A DNA stretch of 50,988 bases, from the IMG/VR virus record IMGVR_UViG_3300028864_000007, positions 1 through 50,988 of that record; one strand, 5' to 3'. The stretch comes from a virus. The notes beneath the pieces are model-generated. The model had not been told where the DNA came from. It searched no databases and saw only the letters and a list, made by a program, of their open reading frames with translations. The position numbers were made by a program, and so were the translations under genes. Each line of letters opens with the position of its first letter. Position 1 is the stretch's first letter. Shown here piece by piece: positions 15,745-26,093 of the stretch.

Positions 15745-16190
15745 TGGATGCATTTGATGAAAAAATAAAAGTGTTAGAAGAATTTCTTACGTTAGGTATA
15801 AAAATAACGTTAAGGAATACAGTCAATGAACATGAAGTTGAAATTGCCGAAATGAATTCGGTTAATCAGCTTAGTGAACTTGGAGTTGATAGATACGGAA
15901 CTGATATATTCAGTAGAGTGCCATACAGTCGATTCACAATTGATTGGAAAAGAGAGCATGGACAACCATTTGACCATGTAACATTGAGGAACACAGGCTA
16001 TTTTCACAGTACATTCTATGTAAATGCAAACAACGAGTCATTTGAAATTGGGGCGGCAGACTCTAAAGTCTATGACTTAGTAAGAAAATATGGAGAGGGT
16101 ATACTTGGTTTAACGGTTGAAAACTTGAGTACACTTGTTTGGGAAATTCTTTATCCGAGTTTACTAACCAATTTAAAAAGTCAGTTATAA
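15744..16190 (+). CDS. Head-tail connector or tail-completion protein, 148 residues
   Basis: The ATG shares one base with the preceding stop (TAATG). The protein is mostly alpha/beta (FSRVPYSRFTIDWKREHG, STFYVNANNESFEIGAA) and ends with a helix. Length and position fit a connector of the tail-completion type. No specific motif recognised. Confidence 0.65.
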   Translation: MDAFDEKIKVLEEFLTLGIKITLRNTVNEHEVEIAEMNSVNQLSELGVDRYGTDIFSRVPYSRFTIDWKREHGQPFDHVTLRNTGYFHSTFYVNANNESFEIGAADSKVYDLVRKYGEGILGLTVENLSTLVWEILYPSLLTNLKSQL

Positions 16191-16753
16191 TGAGAGTAGT
16201 TACACAACATAAAAGTGAAGAACCTGTCTTATTAGACAAGGTTATTGATGAGATAATTGACAATCAAAAAGCAAAATTAACTTGGATAAATAATGCGTTC
16301 AGGTTAGCATATACATTAGAGCATGAAGTCCAAGGAAAGAAATTCAGGTATCCAGCAGTTTATACGGAACGCAATAATTATTGTTCTGTTCTTCCTGATG
16401 ATTCTCTTGGAAATTTCTCGTTCATTGAAAAGAAAGACCCAGAAACAGTAATTCAGCGCGCTGGATTTTATGATATATCAGTTGATGTAGACATAATTTT
16501 CTGGTTCAATTTGTCAAGTATATATGAAACTCATAAAGTAGTAATGCTTGAAAATGTAAAAGATGATGTATTAAAATTGTTCAACTCAAAGAGCCTATTC
16601 AAATCATCGAGTATAATCGTAAATAAGGTATACGTGAATGCAGAAAATATATTTGATGGATATGATTTAAAGCAAGTCGAAAATCAATTTCTTATGATGC
16701 CTTATACTGGTATTAAATTAAGCTGCACAATAAAGTACACATCACCATGCTAA
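16190..16753 (+). CDS. Tail-completion-like protein, 187 residues
   Basis: The frame is open from 16139, but the ATG at 16190 (MRVVTQHKSEEPVLL...) shares one base with the preceding stop, the usual junction here. It contains a beta-rich middle (FYDISVDVDIIFWFNL) and a C-terminal strand-rich part ending IKLSCTIKYTSPC. Its position directly before the membrane and chaperone-like genes of the tail module suits a tail-terminator or completion protein. The assignment is positional. Confidence 0.65.
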   Translation: MRVVTQHKSEEPVLLDKVIDEIIDNQKAKLTWINNAFRLAYTLEHEVQGKKFRYPAVYTERNNYCSVLPDDSLGNFSFIEKKDPETVIQRAGFYDISVDVDIIFWFNLSSIYETHKVVMLENVKDDVLKLFNSKSLFKSSSIIVNKVYVNAENIFDGYDLKQVENQFLMMPYTGIKLSCTIKYTSPC

Positions 16754-16998
16754 CAAAAGTAGTATTAATAGCACTGCTCGTTACATTTACAATAATTGTA
16801 GCAGAAAAGTTTGGTATAATAAGCTATCTACAGTCAAACTTAAAAAGTAATCTGTTGAATAAACTTGTTAACTGTTACTTCTGTTTATCATTTTGGGTAG
16901 CTATGGTTTATTGTGTTGTTTTATCAGTTGCATTAAATGACTGGACATTTTTATTAGTACCAATATTTTCTTCACCAATATCAAGGTTTATAGCATGA
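16747..16998 (+). CDS. Small membrane protein with CYFCLSFW motif
   Basis: An 83-residue protein with three hydrophobic segments (residues about 3-20, 44-66, 67-82). The motif NCYFCLSFW at residues 42-50 has a CxxC pair next to the second membrane segment. The same Cys-x2-Cys-x-SFW pattern is found in small membrane proteins of the DUF1360 type and in phage proteins encoded among tail genes. The role is unknown; assembly at the membrane or envelope change are possibilities. It overlaps the preceding gene by seven bases and the next by four. Confidence 0.75.
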   Translation: MLTKVVLIALLVTFTIIVAEKFGIISYLQSNLKSNLLNKLVNCYFCLSFWVAMVYCVVLSVALNDWTFLLVPIFSSPISRFIA

Positions 16999-17726
16999 TA
17001 GCATTGAAACTAAATAAGCACAAGGTAGTTGTATATGATAGTATAGAAGACTTACCAATTGTCAATTACCACAAATACAATAAGTTGATGCTTGTTGATA
17101 GTGGTATAGGTAGTGAGTTAAGTGACATTGACGCTCATATAACTAAGATTGCAAGTTTCATAAAAACAAATCCAAACTTAGCTGTTGCAGAGCTAACTAA
17201 CCTGCAACAATCACTTTATTTCATCAATCAAAATATAAGCCCAAAGAATATCGCGTACATGGCCCTTATATCAGAAGTAGATGGAGATAAAGTAACAGAC
17301 TTGTCAGATGATAATTTAATGAAAATATTTGGGCTATTGAATGAAGAAAAAATGTCTTTACTTGAAAAAGTGTTCAATGGTTTAAAAAAAAAAATAAACG
17401 ACGAACTTGAACAGTACTTTCCTTTGATTGCAGATAATGTACTTATAAAAGAAGCATACGAGCTAATTAAAAGAAGAGCTAACATACAATTACATGGTAT
17501 TATTACTGGAGAAGATATACAAAAAGAAATAGATGGTATAAATACAGAGATTTTAACAAAAGAAAAACCTAAGGCATTTAGTGGCAAAGAGAGTATTCTT
17601 ATTAAGATTGATAAGAATTTTGACCAAACTTGCATGCTAATTTCGCAGAAACTAAATGCTAACGCTAAAGTGTTGACAGTCATGGAATACTACAATGCTG
17701 TAGAACTTATTAGTGATAAAAAATAA
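16995..17726 (+). CDS. Possible tail assembly chaperone, 243 residues
   Basis: It lies directly upstream of the tape measure gene, the position of tail assembly chaperones. The protein is mostly helical and charged. A run of eleven A near 17384-17394, in the codons for Lys-Lys-Lys, is a possible slippage site, but either shifted frame meets a stop codon within a few codons, so slippage would give a truncated and not an extended product. The classic frameshift fusion of tail chaperones is therefore not supported by the sequence. The start ATG overlaps the previous stop by four bases. Confidence 0.65.
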   Translation: MIALKLNKHKVVVYDSIEDLPIVNYHKYNKLMLVDSGIGSELSDIDAHITKIASFIKTNPNLAVAELTNLQQSLYFINQNISPKNIAYMALISEVDGDKVTDLSDDNLMKIFGLLNEEKMSLLEKVFNGLKKKINDELEQYFPLIADNVLIKEAYELIKRRANIQLHGIITGEDIQKEIDGINTEILTKEKPKAFSGKESILIKIDKNFDQTCMLISQKLNANAKVLTVMEYYNAVELISDKK

Positions 17727-17793
17727 ATGTTAAAATATGTTAATTTTACAATTAAGTAATAAATAATTTGTATATTTATATCAAATAAAGGCC

Positions 17794-20700
17794 ATGCCTC
17801 CCGAACTAAACCCGATAAGATACGCAGACATTGTCAGACCAGACAGTTCTATTAAGGATGCCATTTCGCAGCTTAAGCAGTTAAAAGGCATCTATGAGGA
17901 AACACTGGCTTCAATCTCAAGTTCGGCCACATCTTTTCAAACAAAACTTAGACCTGTTAGTGTAGGTATTAGTGAACAAAGAGAGGTAATTAAAAATACA
18001 GCCGAAGCTACAGACAATTTATTCGCATCATACAAAGCAGTATCGCAAGAAGTAATTGATGTTGATGCAAAAATTAAAGTTCTTAGCTCAAGTTTGGATA
18101 ATGTGACCAAACTGACTAAAGAACAGGCACTCGCACGTAAGTCATATTCTATCGCTGCACTCGCAGATGCTAAAGTTCAAACAGAAATTGCTAATAAAGA
18201 CCTTCTAAATGCTAAAACCTCTACAGAAGCATCAAAACAACTAACATTAGAATTGAACCGTCAAGTTCAAGCTAAGAAGTTAGATGTAATGGCTTCTAAA
18301 GAAAGTGAAAGAGCTACTAAGCAAGAAGAAACTTCTAAGAGAAGTATTATAAAAACTATTAAAGAAAAGGTTGCACAATCTATTGAAGAGATTGTTATTG
18401 CAAAAGAAGCTAAACAAATTGCTGCTTTAAATGCTGTAGTAACCAATAATAATGCAGATTCTTATAACAGGTTATCAGCTCAGTACAATCTAAACAAAAT
18501 CAACTTAAATAAGTATTCGCAAGAAGTTATTGCGAGTTCTAAATTTCTTAGCGCGCAACAGGAAGAGTCTAAACACCTCTACACTGAAATGAGTCGTTTG
18601 CAAGAAGTTACTGGTAAGCACACACTACAAGTTGGTAATTACAGACGCGCTTGGAATGGCTTAAGTGTAGCAACTTCACAAGTTGTAAGAGAATTACCGG
18701 CAGCAGCTATGGGAATGAATACATTCTTCTTAGCAATTTCCAACAACATTCCAATCTTGATGGATGAAATTCAAAATCTAAGACTGGAGAATAAAGCGCT
18801 TCAAGCTGAAGGCAAAGCTACTATAAGTGTTGGAAAGCAAATGTTAAAGTCATTACTCAGTTTCAATACAGTTATGGTAATATTGCTCACAGTATTTTCA
18901 ATGTTTGGCACTAAAATTGTAGCTTGGATAGAAGACCTTATTAAAGGTGATGCTGCTATTAAGAAATTAACTGCCTCACAAATGGGTCTTTTAACTTCTA
19001 CAGAAGCCATGCGTAAAGGCTTAAATGGTAGTGAGTATCAGAAAGCTGTAGAGGGTATTAATAAAATGTCTAGTGAACTTAAGAATGCTAAAGGTAATCA
19101 TGATTTAGAAAGGCAAGCTGTAGATGATTATAATAAGTCGCTAGGTATAACATTTGGCAAAGCAAAAGATGTTGACGGAGCACTAAAGTTAATTAGAGAC
19201 AATAAAGATGCATATATACAAGCTATGCAGGCTATGACATTTGCAAATGTATTCTTTGGTGTAAGTGCTGAAGACGCAGTCAAGCGAATGGATATAAACA
19301 TGAAAAGTCAAAAAGAACTGTTAAAAGATGCTGGTAAAGATGCTGAAAGTTTGCAAGGCCAATACTATGATTTAGGAGAAAGAATTAGGATAGCTACTCT
19401 TAAAGGTAAGAAAGAAAATGATAATGTACTAGTTGGAGAAGATACATTTACTGTTCAGCAGTTGATTGACAACAGGCAAATGTTAGCCAAGCAGATTATT
19501 AAAATTGAAACAGATGAGCGTAGACGTCAAACAAGTATAGTTGATAAGCACAGTGAAGAAGCATTAAAAAAAGCAGTAGAGTACAACACAGATTACACAA
19601 AAATATTCAAAGATAATAAGTGGACAACTACAGAATCATATGCAACTGGTAAAACTCCAGAAGAGAAAGCTACTGAAGCCGCTGAAAAAGCTTTAAGAGA
19701 AAAGTTATCGGCAGCTAAAGCAAACATGCAAATACAAAAAGAGTATTCGGCTAGCATAAATGCGTTAGAAGAAGACTCGTTGTTGCAGCAGAAGATTACA
19801 TTGAAAAATGCTCTTCAGGATGAAACTGATGAACTCATGGCAAAATATGTCTTAGATGCAAAACTCACTAAAGAAAGTAAAGCTCAAATAATTGATATTA
19901 TTGTTAATAAGCACAAAGCATTCAATGTTGCTATTGCTGATATTGACCTAAAAGAGCAGCAAAGAAAGTTATCAACTGAGCAAGAAACATTAAATCTGCA
20001 ACTTGATAAGTTAGTAGAAGGTACTAATGATTACTATGCAGTCAAAGCGCAACTTGTAGAAAATGCACGCAAGCAGGCACTTATTAAAAATAGACTTGCA
20101 ATCACAGCAGAACGTCAAGATGAGAAAGTTATAAATGCTGCATATGATAAGCAGATGCTTGACTTAATGACTAGTAAAAGTGATGCACAATTTGAGCAAT
20201 ACCAGAAGTATCAAGAAAGTGAGTTCAATTTGCTAAGACGTACAGAAGAAGAAAAGACAAAATTCAAACTTCAACAAGAACGTGACAGATATGTACGCCT
20301 ATTAGAACTTGCAAAAACTGGTGCAAAAGTATTATCACAAGTAGAAATAACTACTTACACGAACATGATTGCTGATATAAATAAGCAGTTAGCACAATTG
20401 AAGTCTGACAACTTTGATATTTACAAAATGCTTGGGTTAAAAGTAGATGATAATCAGAAAAAAGCGATATCACAATCAGTAAACATGGTTGTAGATAACC
20501 TCAAGAATATGTTCAGTGCAGAACAGGAACTTGCACAAAAAGCTGTAGATGTTGCAACAAATGCTACTGATGCAAAGAAAACAAGATTGCAAGAAGAAAT
20601 TGAAGCACGTAATAATGGTTATGCAAGTAATGTAGCATTAGCTGAGAAAGAACTTGCATCATCTAAGAAAGCGCAAGAAAAGGCTTTAAGAGAACAACAA

Positions 20701-21282
20701 AAATATCAAAAGGCACAAGAAACAATAGATACAATAAGTCAAACGTCAAGTTTAATTACAGCTTCTGCAAGTCTATGGAAAGCAATGGCCCCACTTGGTG
20801 GACTTGGCATAGGCTTAGCTATTGCAGGTATAGCAACTATGTTTGGAACATTCATCGAAGCAAAAGCAAAAGCCAGTCAACTATCCAAGACTCAAACAAA
20901 AGTATATGGTGAAGGTGGTACTGAAATGCTCAACGGCGGAAGTCACCAATCAGGTCATGATATAGATTTGGGTACAACGTCTGATGGCAAAAACAGAAGA
21001 GCCGAAGGTGGAGAAATGCTTGCAATCATAAATAAGAGAAATACAAGAAAATACAGGTCAACTATACCGGCAATCATAGATTCGTTAAACAGAGGTAATT
21101 TTGAACAAAAGTTTGCTTTGACTTCTGGCAATACTACATATGTCGAGTCACACAATACAGACTTAAGAATACTGGAAACAGAAGTTCAAAGTATACGTAG
21201 ACAAGGTGAACGTAAGTATATGTTTGATGCAAAAGGAAATGTTATAGAGGTATATAGAAATCTAACAAGACGGTACAAATGA
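17794..21282 (+). CDS. Tail tape measure protein
   Basis: At 1162 residues it is the longest protein of the phage. The sequence is dominated by long Lys/Glu/Ala/Gln coiled-coil segments (about residues 20-230, 600-990). A hydrophobic segment near 352-377 (VMVILLTVFSMFG) and a second near 1007-1030 (GGLGIGLAIAGIATMFG) are typical of tape measures, which insert into the membrane at DNA entry. At the usual ~0.15 nm per residue, it would predict a tail of roughly 170 nm, consistent with a siphovirus. It follows the chaperone-like gene and precedes the tail-tip genes. Confidence 0.92.
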   Translation: MPPELNPIRYADIVRPDSSIKDAISQLKQLKGIYEETLASISSSATSFQTKLRPVSVGISEQREVIKNTAEATDNLFASYKAVSQEVIDVDAKIKVLSSSLDNVTKLTKEQALARKSYSIAALADAKVQTEIANKDLLNAKTSTEASKQLTLELNRQVQAKKLDVMASKESERATKQEETSKRSIIKTIKEKVAQSIEEIVIAKEAKQIAALNAVVTNNNADSYNRLSAQYNLNKINLNKYSQEVIASSKFLSAQQEESKHLYTEMSRLQEVTGKHTLQVGNYRRAWNGLSVATSQVVRELPAAAMGMNTFFLAISNNIPILMDEIQNLRLENKALQAEGKATISVGKQMLKSLLSFNTVMVILLTVFSMFGTKIVAWIEDLIKGDAAIKKLTASQMGLLTSTEAMRKGLNGSEYQKAVEGINKMSSELKNAKGNHDLERQAVDDYNKSLGITFGKAKDVDGALKLIRDNKDAYIQAMQAMTFANVFFGVSAEDAVKRMDINMKSQKELLKDAGKDAESLQGQYYDLGERIRIATLKGKKENDNVLVGEDTFTVQQLIDNRQMLAKQIIKIETDERRRQTSIVDKHSEEALKKAVEYNTDYTKIFKDNKWTTTESYATGKTPEEKATEAAEKALREKLSAAKANMQIQKEYSASINALEEDSLLQQKITLKNALQDETDELMAKYVLDAKLTKESKAQIIDIIVNKHKAFNVAIADIDLKEQQRKLSTEQETLNLQLDKLVEGTNDYYAVKAQLVENARKQALIKNRLAITAERQDEKVINAAYDKQMLDLMTSKSDAQFEQYQKYQESEFNLLRRTEEEKTKFKLQQERDRYVRLLELAKTGAKVLSQVEITTYTNMIADINKQLAQLKSDNFDIYKMLGLKVDDNQKKAISQSVNMVVDNLKNMFSAEQELAQKAVDVATNATDAKKTRLQEEIEARNNGYASNVALAEKELASSKKAQEKALREQQKYQKAQETIDTISQTSSLITASASLWKAMAPLGGLGIGLAIAGIATMFGTFIEAKAKASQLSKTQTKVYGEGGTEMLNGGSHQSGHDIDLGTTSDGKNRRAEGGEMLAIINKRNTRKYRSTIPAIIDSLNRGNFEQKFALTSGNTTYVESHNTDLRILETEVQSIRRQGERKYMFDAKGNVIEVYRNLTRRYK

Positions 21283-23462
21283 TTATTAAGTACAGATTCT
21301 CAATTAATGGTATATCAGTCCATCCTATATACAAGGATGACCTGACAAAAACCTATGAAAAAGAGTCTGACCAAGTTTTCTTTAGACAGTCTTTGTCAGG
21401 TGCAATGTCTCTTATAAATGAAGATTTCGATTGGATTGACTCACAACCGTTCAATACTGAGTTTATATTATTGACCGAAAAAAGTGATGATAATGGCTTA
21501 AATTGGTCAGGCTATGTAGTTAGCTCATTCTATAAAACAGATTGTAAGTGGGATAGTGATAATAAGAAAGTAGAGATAAAAGTAAATGTACACGACTCAT
21601 ATACAAATGTACTTGCAGGACTTGATAAAGAATATAATCTTATAAAATTAGCACCTGAAATTAAACCTTTAACAATTCAAAAAAGGCCATTACTTCAATA
21701 TTATATACCTGGCCAAAGTTCATTGACGTGCTTTTTGTCTGGAATGTCATGGGAACAAGAAGTTAGTAACCCTGTAACTGACACAAATGCTTTAGCAAAT
21801 TTCTCATTTTCATTGAGTTCGCATTTACAAAGAAGCTCAATATCAAAATCACCACAGAATCCACCTACACCCACTATAGATGACCAAGAGTTTGTAAATA
21901 AATTTACATTTACTAGGCAAAATGCATGTGAATGGACATCACAAAATGGAGATTATAAATTGAAGTATGAACCTTATTTTTCAGATTCAAATCATACTCT
22001 TTATACTTTCGGGTTATACTTAGTTTCTACGAATACTAAACTTTTTGGTTGTTCAGGCGATACAATATATGCTAACCCAATAGGGACGCAATTTGCTATG
22101 TCTGCTGTTGGTGGGAGTGGTGCTACAGGCCAATACTTGATGCAGAACTTTACAGTAAATGTATATTCAAGGTATTTGTTAGATGTTACTAGTATTGCTG
22201 GTCAAAATACAACTCCTATTCTTGCTGATGATATTGTACCGAATAACAGGAACTACAAATACATGATAGGATATGCTATCGATTTATGTAGAATATCAAA
22301 TGAATTTCAGTCAGAACCAACTGAATATGGGTATGCTACAGAAGATGAATATTTTGTAAGACCTTACGACTCTCTATTTGGTAGACTATATTATCCACTT
22401 GCAAAATCAAGTTGGATTCTAAGTTCTTACTGGTTTAGATTTTTAGATTTTGACGAGTTATTAGAAGAAGAAGGTCGTAAAGCATATATGTTAAAAGACA
22501 CATTTCCAATACATTCAGTTATATCTGTTTTGTTAAATGAACTTGCACCAGATGTATTACATGAAGGTACAAGCGAGTATTCGCAATTCTTATATGGTGA
22601 AACTAATCCTATTTCAAACTGGCCATTTAGGCTGTTTATAAGTCCAAAATCTAATGTTACAAAAGGTGAGTATGACCAACCAGCAAGAAAAGCTCCAATA
22701 ACACTCGGTCAAGTACTAGATATGTTATCAGCAACATTAAAATGCAAATGGTTCATTGAAGATAGCAAATTGAAGATTGAACATATTTCCTATTTCAGAA
22801 ATGGAAATTCATATACAGAAGAACAGTCATGTGATTATGATTTAACTGAGTTGTATAACAGAAAAGTAAAAAAGAATTGGAATTACAAAACTAGTACCTG
22901 GGAATTTAATAAAAGTGAAATACCTGAAAGAATAGAGTTTTCATGGATGGACGAAGTTACAGATGCTTTCGCTGGTTATCCAATTGACATCATAAGTAAG
23001 TATGTAACAAGAGGAAATGTGCAAAGTGTTACTGTTACACAATTCACACCTGATATAGACTACATGCTTCTTAACCCTGAAAGCATAAACAATGACGGGT
23101 TTGCATTATTCGCTGCTACAGAGGTAACGCCACTTTCAGGCCAGTACGAATTGCCATTTATAACTAAACAGGTAGAAGAGCATAAATTTATAATGCAAAA
23201 CGGGATATTAAGTTGGATATACTTGCAACCGACATTTTATATGCATGACTTGCCAGCTAAAGAAGTTAAGGTTAACAAGGTAAATGAAAATGCATATGGC
23301 ATTTCACGTAACAAACAGCAGTCTATATCATTACCAAGCAACGATGATTTAGACGTTATGTCATTAATTAAAACAGATTTTGGGAATGGCCAAATTGAGA
23401 AGTTGCAAGTTAATTTGTCAAGTAGAATGAATGAAATAACTCTCGTGTATGATACAGAATAA
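21279..23462 (+). CDS. Tail-tip or baseplate protein, 727 residues
   Basis: It starts four bases before the tape measure stop (ATGA). The protein is beta-rich throughout and aromatic, with a start MIIKYRFSINGISVHPIY typical of distal-tail proteins in this context. Long, large tail-tip proteins after a tape measure normally build the hub that joins tube and fibres. No enzymatic motif is seen. Its C-terminus extends 14 bases into the next gene. Confidence 0.75.
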   Translation: MIIKYRFSINGISVHPIYKDDLTKTYEKESDQVFFRQSLSGAMSLINEDFDWIDSQPFNTEFILLTEKSDDNGLNWSGYVVSSFYKTDCKWDSDNKKVEIKVNVHDSYTNVLAGLDKEYNLIKLAPEIKPLTIQKRPLLQYYIPGQSSLTCFLSGMSWEQEVSNPVTDTNALANFSFSLSSHLQRSSISKSPQNPPTPTIDDQEFVNKFTFTRQNACEWTSQNGDYKLKYEPYFSDSNHTLYTFGLYLVSTNTKLFGCSGDTIYANPIGTQFAMSAVGGSGATGQYLMQNFTVNVYSRYLLDVTSIAGQNTTPILADDIVPNNRNYKYMIGYAIDLCRISNEFQSEPTEYGYATEDEYFVRPYDSLFGRLYYPLAKSSWILSSYWFRFLDFDELLEEEGRKAYMLKDTFPIHSVISVLLNELAPDVLHEGTSEYSQFLYGETNPISNWPFRLFISPKSNVTKGEYDQPARKAPITLGQVLDMLSATLKCKWFIEDSKLKIEHISYFRNGNSYTEEQSCDYDLTELYNRKVKKNWNYKTSTWEFNKSEIPERIEFSWMDEVTDAFAGYPIDIISKYVTRGNVQSVTVTQFTPDIDYMLLNPESINNDGFALFAATEVTPLSGQYELPFITKQVEEHKFIMQNGILSWIYLQPTFYMHDLPAKEVKVNKVNENAYGISRNKQQSISLPSNDDLDVMSLIKTDFGNGQIEKLQVNLSSRMNEITLVYDTE

Positions 23463-24306
23463 TAACCTCAGCATACTTCCATGGTACCCAAATGTATCAT
23501 TTCAGAATCATAGGAAGAGTTATTCGTATGGAGAAGTATTTCAATTACTTTCGCCTGACCGTAAGCTATTACCTTTTCAGATAGTACGACCAACACGTGA
23601 AAATGAAATAACTGATGTACATCTATATAACTTAGATGGTACATTATTCATGAATATAACTGATGCCATCAAAAGTACAGGTTTAAGCATAATAAGGTGT
23701 ATAAGTAAAGGATATGATATAATCAAGTATCCTGGTATACTGAGAATGGCTATCAATATGCCAGAAGGTTCATATTATGCATTAATTTGTGATGGCGCAG
23801 AAAATTGGTTTAGTGAGGTGTTTACTTGCAAACATGACTTATCTGGTGCATTAAAAATTGAATTTTGGGATTTTGATAACTTTGAGTATGATGGCGGAGA
23901 AATTGATTATACATCATTGTACCGTAATACTGTGTATTTGCAAACAGAAGTTGGACGACCAGATTATAACTTCGATGAAACTGGTGAAAAGAGAGATGGC
24001 TTATTCTTTGTAGAAAAACAAATAAGCGAAAAAGTATACAAGTTTACATTCTTAGTGCCAGAGTATTTATGTGATGCAATGAGAATAATAAGAATGCATG
24101 ACTATATACAAATAACTAGTAAAGGTGTGGCTTATACTCCAGATTCATTTTTGATAACTCCTAAATGGCAAGATGGTGGGTATATTGCATCTGTTGACTG
24201 CGAATTTGAATGTGCTACTATTATAAAGAAGATAGGTCGTGCTGTAGTTCAACCAACACCGATTGGTTCATTCAATAATGATTATAATGAAAGTTTCGAA
24301 CAATAA
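23449..24306 (+). CDS. Tail-tip protein, 285 residues
   Basis: The ATG at 23449 lies inside the end of the previous gene, in another frame. The protein is beta-rich (IVRPTRENEITDVHLYNLDG, FSEVFTCKHDLSGALKIEFWD) and ends with a polar tail. It sits between the hub-like and fibre-like genes, so it is probably a tail-tip or fibre-attachment protein. I do not recognise a named family. Confidence 0.7.
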   Translation: MIQNNNLSILPWYPNVSFQNHRKSYSYGEVFQLLSPDRKLLPFQIVRPTRENEITDVHLYNLDGTLFMNITDAIKSTGLSIIRCISKGYDIIKYPGILRMAINMPEGSYYALICDGAENWFSEVFTCKHDLSGALKIEFWDFDNFEYDGGEIDYTSLYRNTVYLQTEVGRPDYNFDETGEKRDGLFFVEKQISEKVYKFTFLVPEYLCDAMRIIRMHDYIQITSKGVAYTPDSFLITPKWQDGGYIASVDCEFECATIIKKIGRAVVQPTPIGSFNNDYNESFEQ

Positions 24307-24317
24307 CAACTGAATAT

Positions 24318-24914
24318 ATGAGCTGGTCAGTATTAAAAGATGCAGTAAATGCAATAATAAAAGAAAATGGTTCTGGTGAAATAACTGGTACTTTACTTCA
24401 ACAGGTATTAGGCAATATAATTGACACACTAGGCAAGAATAGGACTTTCGCTGGGTTTGCGACTACATCAACAAATCCAGGAATACAGGATGAAAATATA
24501 TTTTATATGGCCACTAGCATAGGGCTATACCCAAATTTTAGTGGTATAGAAATATTACGTAAAGGCTTGTATACAATATCATATTCTGAAGGTACCTGGA
24601 TAATGTCAAAACTATTTGATGATATCGACTTGCAAGGTATTAAAGGGGATACTGGCTTATCTGCATATGAGTCTTATGTAGCAACTACTGAGGATGAACC
24701 TATGCTGGCTGAACAGGAATGGTCTAATCCTATAAAAGGTGATGACGGACTATCAGCATATCAATCATATCTTGATACAACTGATGATGAGCCAGTAATG
24801 ACTGAGAAAGAATGGGCAAATCAAACAGGAAATATAAAGGATATACTAGATATACTAAATGGTGATTTAGAAGGGGATATACAGGAAATAATTGATAATA
24901 TGGAAGGTATATGA
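24318..24914 (+). CDS. Short tail fibre or fibre-adaptor protein
   Basis: Of 198 residues. The second half contains two ~26-residue tandem repeats: GLSAYESYVATTEDEP and GLSAYQSYLDTTDDEP, each followed by a short E-x-EW segment and preceded by a collagen-like GIKGD or GDDG. These repeats are common in fibre proteins of Bacteroidota phages and probably form a stalk. The N-terminal helix probably joins the tail tip. The C-terminal helical end (ILDILNGDLEGDIQEIIDN) may trimerise. Confidence 0.75.
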   Translation: MSWSVLKDAVNAIIKENGSGEITGTLLQQVLGNIIDTLGKNRTFAGFATTSTNPGIQDENIFYMATSIGLYPNFSGIEILRKGLYTISYSEGTWIMSKLFDDIDLQGIKGDTGLSAYESYVATTEDEPMLAEQEWSNPIKGDDGLSAYQSYLDTTDDEPVMTEKEWANQTGNIKDILDILNGDLEGDIQEIIDNMEGI

Positions 24915-26092
24915 GCTACAATGAGAGTTTAGGAGATATAAACAACTTCGTAACATATGTTAAAAGTTGTAAAAATAATATTGCTAGTGCACTTATTGAG
25001 AAAGGTGTAGGTGTATATGAAGGTGATAAACTTGATACTTTTGCAAGTAAAGTGTTAAGTATAACAGGTGGCAGTACAGAAACGATATTCCTAGTTGTTT
25101 ATAAAGACTATGACGATACAATTTTAAAGTCTCAACATGTGTTATTAAATGGAGATGTACTACCACCTACAGAGCCATCAAGAGAAATGTACAAATTTAC
25201 AGGTTGGGACAACTCATCATTGAATGTGCAAAGTGACATTATGATAACAGCCCAATATGTATATGCCCCGAATGCAGTAAAATTCCTAGACTTTACTGGC
25301 AAAGTAATAGATTTGCAATATGTTGAAACAGGTCAAGATGCAGTTACGCCATTAGTAGAATGGGAGAATTTAGTTTTAAATTCATGGAGCGATTACACTA
25401 ATATACAAGGGTGTAGAGTAATATTTCCTAGTGTAAGCCCATCATTTAATAAGTCTATTGTAAAAATTGTAATTGATAGTAGTACTGGGTTATCTCCTAC
25501 ATTTTATTACTGGTCAGCTACTGGCAGTGTAACTATAGACTTTGGTGATGGCAGCAATGTAATAGATAATAATCATGGTGATAGAAATGCCTCACATACA
25601 TACACTTCATATGGCACATATATTGTAACATTTAATACCACAGGTGAGGCTGTATTAGGTAAATCAGCAACATACCCAGGTCCACTTTTAAGTAGCAACT
25701 ATAAACAAGCAATCCGCTCATGCTATTGTGGTTCTTTACCTATTACACAGTACACATTATTAGATGGTATAAATGTTGATGGTATATTATTAAAAGATAC
25801 TGTTACACATTTAAGTAATAACAGTCTACAAGGGTGTACGTCATTAGAAAGTATAATCTTAAATAGTGGTATCACTTCTATAGAGCCATATGCATTGCAA
25901 GGGTGCTCATCATTGAAGTCTTTGATTCTAAGATGCTTATCAAAGGTAACGCTTTCTAACGTTAATGCAATTGATGGAGTTCATGTTGACTTTAAAATAT
26001 ATGTACCTGATACACTAGTAGATACATATAAAGTTGACCCAACTTGGTCGGTATTCTCGAATAAAATATATTCAATACTAGAAATTCAGTAA
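24911..26092 (+). CDS. Receptor-binding protein with InlB-like, PKD-like and BspA-type repeats
   Basis: Of 393 residues. After a helical start (residues 1-60), including NIASALIEKGVGVYEGDKLD, which resembles half of the repeat unit of the next gene, there is an InlB/Listeria-Bacteroides-like repeat (VYKDYDDTILKSQHVLLNG then KFTGWD, about 76-115). A PKD-like segment with FGDGSNV and HTYTSYGTYIVTF (about 210-245) follows. A BspA-type leucine-rich segment (LQGCTSLESIILNSGITSIE) comes next, and the end is IYVPDTLVDTYK. Such domains bind carbohydrate or protein; a role in host-surface recognition is likely. It overlaps its neighbour by four bases and is a shorter relative of the next gene. Confidence 0.8.
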   Translation: MSYNESLGDINNFVTYVKSCKNNIASALIEKGVGVYEGDKLDTFASKVLSITGGSTETIFLVVYKDYDDTILKSQHVLLNGDVLPPTEPSREMYKFTGWDNSSLNVQSDIMITAQYVYAPNAVKFLDFTGKVIDLQYVETGQDAVTPLVEWENLVLNSWSDYTNIQGCRVIFPSVSPSFNKSIVKIVIDSSTGLSPTFYYWSATGSVTIDFGDGSNVIDNNHGDRNASHTYTSYGTYIVTFNTTGEAVLGKSATYPGPLLSSNYKQAIRSCYCGSLPITQYTLLDGINVDGILLKDTVTHLSNNSLQGCTSLESIILNSGITSIEPYALQGCSSLKSLILRCLSKVTLSNVNAIDGVHVDFKIYVPDTLVDTYKVDPTWSVFSNKIYSILEIQ

Positions 26093-26093
26093 T

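Noticed and set aside
17384-17394. Programmed frameshift producing an extended tail chaperone
   Set aside because: Both alternative frames reach stop codons within a few codons of the A-run.
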